A DNA stretch of 64,000 bases, taken from NCBI RefSeq assembly GCF_031143425.1, contig NC_090439.1:643871465-643935464 (forward strand), in the 5' to 3' direction. This stretch comes from Pleurodeles waltl (Eukaryota; Chordata; Amphibia; Caudata; Salamandridae). Shown in pieces: positions 58,743 to 64,000 of this stretch. Positions within the stretch are counted from its first letter, which is position 1. Every line of letters begins with the position of its first letter. The notes beneath the pieces are model-generated. The model saw only the letters and a list, made by a program, of their open reading frames with translations, was not told the origin of the DNA and searched no databases. The position numbers and the translations under genes were made by a program.

Positions 58743-60947
58743 TGTTAGAAATGGGGTCTTTGGATGACAGTCAGGTTACCCCCTGTTCAAGCAAGGACCC
58801 TCAATCTAGTCAGGGTAAAATAAATCACCCTCAGCTAACCCCTGCTTACCACCTTGGTAGCTTGGCAGAGCATTAGGCTTAACTTCAGAGTGCTAGGTGT
58901 AAAGTATTTGTACCAACACACACAGTAACTTAATGAAACACTACAAAATGCCACAACACCAGTTTAGAAAAATAGGAAATATTTATCTAAACAAAACAAG
59001 ACCAAAACGACAAAAATCCACAATACACAAGTCAAGTTATCAATAAAAATGCAAAAAGAGTCTTTGAGTAGTTTTAAACACACACTAGCGCTGCTAGCGT
59101 GAAAATGTACCTGGTGCGCTTCAAAAATAACCCCACACGGGCGAATGTGCATCAAAAAGGGCTTGTGAGGCATTGATTCCACTCACGAGCGGGACCGTGT
59201 GTTGTTTCTCCTGTCGCCGGGTTGGGCGTGTCATTTCTTCTCTCCGCAGGAGAGCGGTGCGTCGATCCAGTCAGCACTCTCGGGTCCGGGCAGGCCTTGC
59301 GTTGTTTTTCCACGCACAGCAGTACTTGAGTCGGAAATCCAGCTGCACGATGATCCCAAAACCCCGCGTCGTTTCTCCTGCTCCGTGCGTCGATTCTTCG
59401 GTCGCGTTTCCTGCCAGCATTGTTTCTCAGCTGCAGAGCCGGCGGCGCGTCGTTTCTTCAGCCGCAGATCAGAGTTGCGTCAATCTTTTCCCCGCACAGC
59501 GCTCTGTGAGTGGATTACCTTGTCTTTATGCTGCCAGCTTCTCCTTTCAGGGTCACAGGAACTGGATGGGCACCACAGGGCAGGGTAGGAGTCTCTCCAG
59601 AGACTTCAGGTGCTGGCAGAGAGAAGTCTTTGCTTTCCCTGAGACTTCAAACAACAGGAGACACGCTCTAAATCAAGCCCTTGGAGATTTCTTCACAAGA
59701 TGGAAGGCACACAAAGTCCAGTCTTTGCCCTCTTACTCTGGCAGAAGCAGCAACTGCAGGATAGCTCCACAAAGCACAGTCACAGGCAGGGCAGCACTTC
59801 TCCTCAGCTCTTCAGCTCTTCTCCAGGCAGAGGTTCCTCTTGAAGTGCAAAAGTGATCTAAAGTCTGTGGTTTTGGGTGCTCTTCTTATACCCAATTTCT
59901 CCTTTGAAGTAGGCCTACTTCAAAGTAAAGTCTCTTTTGAATGTGAAATCCTGCCTCGCCCAGGCCAGGCCCCAGACACTCACCAGGGGGTTGGAGACTG
60001 CACTGTGTGAGGGCAGGCACAGCCCTTTCAGGTGTGAGTGACCACTCTTCCCCTCCCACCTAGCACAGATGGCTCATCAGGATATGCAGGCTACACCCCA
60101 GCTCCCTTTGTGTCACTGTCTAGTGTGAGGTGCAACCAGCCCAACTGTCAAACTGACCCAGACAGGGAATCCACAAACAGGCAGAGTCACAGAAATGGTA
60201 TAAGCAAGAAAATGCCCACTTTCTAAAAGTGGCATTTTCAAACACACAATCTTAAAATCAACTTTACTAAAAGATGTATTTTTAAATTGTGAGCTCAGAG
60301 ACCCCAAACTCCACATGTCCATCCGCTCCACAAGGGAATCTACACATTAATCAGATTTAAAGGTAGCCCCCATGTTAACCTCTGAGAGGGACAGGCCTTG
60401 CAACAGTGAAAAACGAATTTAGCAATATTTCACTGTCAGGACATATAAACCACATTACTATATGTCCTACCTTAACCATACACTGCACCCTGCCCTTGGG
60501 GCTACCTAGGGCCTACCTTAGGGGTGTCTGACATGTAAGAAAAGGGAAGGTTTAGGCCTGGCAAGTGGGTACACTTGCCAAATCGAATTTACAGTTAAAA
60601 CTGCACACACAGACACTGCAGAGGCAGGTCTGAGACATGACTACAGAGCTACTTATGTGGGTGGCACAACCAGTGCTGCAGGCCAACTAGTAGCATTTGA
60701 TTTAAAGGCCCTGGGCACCTCTAGTGCACTGTATTAGGGACTTACTAATAAATCAAATATGCCAATCATGGATAAGCCAATTACATACATAATTTGTAAA
60801 GGAGCACTTGCACTTTAGCACTGGTTAGCAGTGGTAAAGTGCCCAGAGTAACAAAAACAGTAAAATCAGAGTCCAGCACACATCAACAACCTGGGGAATA
60901 GAGGCAAAAAGTTAAGGGAGACCACGCCATGGATGAAAAGTCTAACA
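58743..60947 (+). mobile_element. Probable solo LTR of 2.2 kb
   Basis: It starts TGTTAGAAATGGGG and ends GAAAAGTCTAACA, so the ends are TG...CA and form the 7-bp inverted pair TGTTAGA/TCTAACA. The flanks CGCCC (58738-58742) and CGCAC (60948-60952) match at four of five positions. No gag or pol frames occur inside, so I read it as one LTR left after recombination. The core 59185-59510 is CpG-rich with repeated GCGTyGTTTyTcC-like motifs (near 59298, 59365 and 59444). The 227-codon frame there is arginine- and serine-rich and best explained by these repeats. The superfamily is not determined. Confidence 0.6.
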
Positions 60948-61123
60948 CGCACTAATCCTTGCCACCACCTTGTCCCACAAAAGCCCACTTCCACACATTT
61001 ACCACCTAGCCAGAGAAGGTGTTAAGTGTGTGTGTGTTAAACCACACAGAGCTGGAATTCAAACCATAAACAAACAGATCTGCATATTTCCCCCGTTTTG
61101 TGGAGTTTACTTAGTACTCAGAG

Positions 61124-61190
61124 TAAATATGTGCAGAGATACCAGTTAGAAACAGAAATTACTACCGACCTGAATCTCTGCACATATTTA
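61124..61190. repeat. Perfect 17-bp inverted repeat with 33-nt spacer
   Basis: TAAATATGTGCAGAGAT at 61124-61140 is exactly complementary to ATCTCTGCACATATTTA at 61174-61190. The size would fit a small hairpin RNA, but no promoter or conservation evidence is visible, and it could equally be a transposon remnant. Confidence 0.75.
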
Positions 61191-61317
61191 ATCCTAACTC
61201 ATAATCGTAGCCCAAATTATTTATCAGATCCTTTAGGATTCATCACCATTAACCTCAAAGCCTCTTATATTGGCGTCTGGTCCAGAGTTTTCAACCATGT
61301 GTCCGAAAGCAAAGCGA

Positions 61318-61680
61318 CTAGATACTTGTTGTGTGCCACGTATAAAACTGTTTTAGCATAGTAACCTAACCTCTTCTCATCCCTCGAATTAAATTTACTT
61401 TTTTGTTTCTCTGTCCAGTACATTTACTGTAGAGCGAATCATTGCTGAGACCCAATCTGACGAGCCCGCTGCATGTACCACGCCCTTGTCTACAAGCAAA
61501 CCAGCTGGAAACTTGCTGTGTGCACTACATTAAACTTCTTTTGCATACCATAAGAACGTTTTTATGATTCTGATAATTATCTCTACCCAATATATTTACT
61601 CCAGAGAAGATCGTTAGTGAGACCCAATGTGAGATAGCCCGCTTTACGCACCACTCAAGTGGCTTCGTCCTCTCCAGTCC
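61318..61680 (+). repeat. Diverged two-copy tandem repeat, about 172-187 bp period
   Basis: Shared blocks are CTAGATACTTGTTGTGTG and CTGGAAACTTGCTGTGTG (61318, 61505), then TCTCTGTCCAGTACATTTAC and TCTCTACCCAATATATTTAC (61408, 61580), then GAGACCCAATCTGACGAGCC and GAGACCCAATGTGAGATAGC. The order is the same in both. Divergence is high, with indels. Confidence 0.65.
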
Positions 61681-64000
61681 TTCCAGAGGCATCAAGGTCG
61701 GTCATGGATGGCCGAGGCCTCACTGCAGCGTTTGTGATTTATTGAAGAGCGGTCAAAAGAAAGTCCTCGTAAATTGCCAGGCTTGGATAATTATATATTG
61801 TGTCAGTGTGCTTGATAACACCAGGTGTCAGAAGATTGTGGAATACATTTGTGCGCTTGGCAAACAGATTCATTCTGCAGCACAATAAAACTTTAGACTC
61901 TGTAAGTGGAATTATATCTAGGGCCGAACACTCGATCCCTGATTTCTTATGACTCACATTTAAGGAGGAAAAGGTTGTCGTCTTCAAGACAGGCAGACAG
62001 TGTAAATGCGATGAAGAGCGAGCTCCACTCCCATCCCTTCTCCCCGCGGTTGAATTCAGCCTCTGAATGTGGCTGCTGCTTCTCTGCGGAAAGCTCCACG
62101 TACGACGTCAGTCAATAGGTAAATCATCCTTGGCTGCCACTCAAGAAGATGGACGGCCCCAGCGCTGCCGCTGTTTAAGAAGCTCCACACTGTGGAAATG
62201 GCTGTCAGGTTTTTGAAAGAGGTTATGGCTATCTTTATTCTGTAACATTATCCATTTCCTTGTTTACATGTGTGTTTTATAGTATTCTATAAATACAGCC
62301 ATTCGGTCTCGTCCTTTGAGACGCTTCTGTGTGGTATTAACTGGTGATTCATTTTTCATTGCACGACACATCTAACTAAAACAATACATTTTTCGTATTT
62401 AATATAAAGTCGGCCTAATAAAAGACGATTCAGCCTACAGCATTTATCAAATAGCAGGACCATCGTTAACACGTTCGTCATGTCTACAAATGGCCAGTGA
62501 AATGACCAGTACCTTTTCACCAGGGCAAAAGTTCAATTGTCGGCTCATAGCCTCGACTCTGCTTACGAAAATAAATCAGCTATTAGTCTGTGCACTTTAA
62601 AGACTCTACTGATGAACAGGTAGTCGTGATTAATGTACTATTGCCCACACTTTCACGCTGAGGACATATAACATTTTTGGTAATTAACATTTAACAGTCA
62701 CTTGAAGCGTACTGGATTAAGACTCTCCTAGACCCAATTTATAAACATTTCTATTTTTTTGTTCTCAGACACATGCATGTTTCCAGTGTAAACGATAACA
62801 CTGGTTTGGAACTCAGAATATATAGTATGTAAAGGATACTCAATTTGAGTATTTAGCACAATAATTTACCTCAAGGGTTAACCTAACCATTTGTTTAGCC
62901 AAAGTGAACCGCTCTGCCCTGTGTAAATATTGTCCATACTGCTGCAATGACTACTGTCTGTGGATGTGTTAAGATGGGGGTTTGTCTTTAGGCTCCCAGC
63001 ACTGCCCACCCTCTGTGTCTATCTAGTAGGGTTAATGTATGTAAAAAAGAGAGCATTCTACATCCTTCCTCAGGGGCGCCTGGTTCAGCTCAGTTTAACA
63101 GTCCCTAATGATAGTCATCTGATACACTTAGACAAGAACCAAGAAGCTTTGTTACCTTAGTGATGCTCAGCTATGGAGTTCTGGCAGTTCATCTGGGTAC
63201 CAGTTATGTCAGGATCCACCTTCCATCCAGTAACCCTTTTACAGAGGGACGGATTTTAGTTTCACTGTACCTCTTTTGTGGTCCCTGGAACCTGGAACTT
63301 GTAGTTTCCACCACTCTCTGGTCAATCCCTGACACCCATCAGGACTACAGTTCACCACACTCCCAAACTCTCCTTCACCTCAGCACCAGCTCCCACATTA
63401 CAATGCCAACATCACAGGCAGTTCAAGCCACACTGGCACTATAACATTCTGCACAAGAGCACTCATACCTACACCTGACATATTTGAAAATAAACACCAA
63501 AAGACCCGGCCAAATCCGAATCTATGAACAACACAAATGTCACTCTGAATGCTGGGTAGTATAAATAACACTTAGCAGTGCATGAGCATAATGCCCGTAT
63601 CAGATCCCGTTCAGGGGAGGTAGGGGCAAAAGGCAGAAAGAGGCTACTGGGCCCCAACCATGTCCTGGGGTACTTCCCACTATGGCTCTGCAAAATGGTC
63701 ACAGTACACCATCTCTGCACACTTGACTGTCAGGGTAGCAAGGACGAGCATTCAAAGACTTCTCAGGAAGGTAGTGATAACGCGTCTAGCCTTTATAAAT
63801 TTCCCTATACCTGGACACGTTGGAGGTCTGTGAACCTTTTAACCGAGTTGGGTTCTCCTCATCCTAGAATAGTCGGATCACTTAAACTAATAATCAGTGA
63901 CTATTGTAATCGATAGCCAATACTCAATTAATAGATCAAAATAACACATTAGGAATCAATAACAGTTGGTATTTCGACGCACCATGACCTTTCAGTCATG

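Larger units (their letters stand above)
60953..64000. other. Gene-poor right end
   Basis: Apart from the inverted repeat at 61124 and the duplication at 61318, nothing could be assigned. The stretch 62220-62900 is AT-rich. Frames at 62960-63160, 63160-63444 and 63578-63916 are short and have no motifs. Near 63617-63665 the sequence resembles the reverse complement of about 35281-35330 (GGCAGAAAG, then GGGCCC), perhaps a shared short repeat. Confidence 0.35.

Noticed and set aside
59173..59856. 227-codon plus-strand frame, the longest outside the integrase
   Set aside because: It sits in the CpG-rich repeated core of the probable solo LTR; arginine/serine-rich composition follows from the GCGTCGTTT-like motif, and no family match was recognised.

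Overview
The window looks like a piece of a very large vertebrate genome, most likely a salamander and probably a newt (Salamandridae). The evidence is the near-absence of host coding sequence, the many repeat classes, and several long repeats that I recall, without any database check, as high-copy in Pleurodeles-type genomes. Examples are the fold-back elements with ends reading GGCCCATATTTATAC, the elements with ends reading GGGCCTCATTATGA, and a 2.2 kb unit beginning TGTTAGAAATGGGGTC. No complete host gene, tRNA, rRNA or CRISPR array was found. The best host-coding candidate is a short 3'-terminal exon at 16499-16696, unidentified.

Layout. 1-2690: non-coding DNA with a degenerate purine-rich tandem repeat and one fold-back MITE. 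2690-6310: a decayed L1-clade LINE, opened by a tRNA-derived SINE, which is itself opened by a serial-hairpin MITE (three nested insertions). 6310-17600: gene-poor DNA with two ATATTTATAC MITEs, two hAT-type elements and the candidate exon. 17640-20400: a second decayed L1, abutted by a hAT MITE. 20725-32300: gene-poor DNA with a 15-bp ETS-like minisatellite, a 0.69 kb inverted-repeat element, an L2/CR1-like LINE remnant and the best-preserved serial-hairpin element (30101-30663). 32299-35312: a 1.6 kb hAT-like element, a third serial-hairpin element and a 517-bp tandem duplication. 35400-40800: a degenerate LINE of another lineage. 41055-44785: a composite repeat containing a hairpin-forming tandem array that is split by a 933-bp Harbinger-like insertion. 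44790-50785: small tandem and hairpin features and a hAT MITE. 50791-53750: a young, internally deleted Ty3/gypsy element with two LTRs and a perfect 5-bp target duplication. 55854-57310: a second, differently deleted copy of the 41 kb repeat. 58743-60947: a probable solo LTR of 2.2 kb. 61100-64000: a tandem duplication and an inverted repeat, otherwise nothing recognised.

The genes do not form a pathway. What works together is the mobile DNA: autonomous LINEs and a transposase source not seen here would drive non-autonomous MITEs, SINEs and the gag-plus-integrase LTR element. The most unusual structure is the serial-hairpin MITE family. Its members have Harbinger-like 3-bp target duplications, but nearly their whole length is a chain of consecutive palindromes. 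A larger ATATTTATAC-ended element also has internal palindromes, which suggests the two families are related. All family assignments come from reading the sequence by eye, and element boundaries are approximate unless a target duplication is given.
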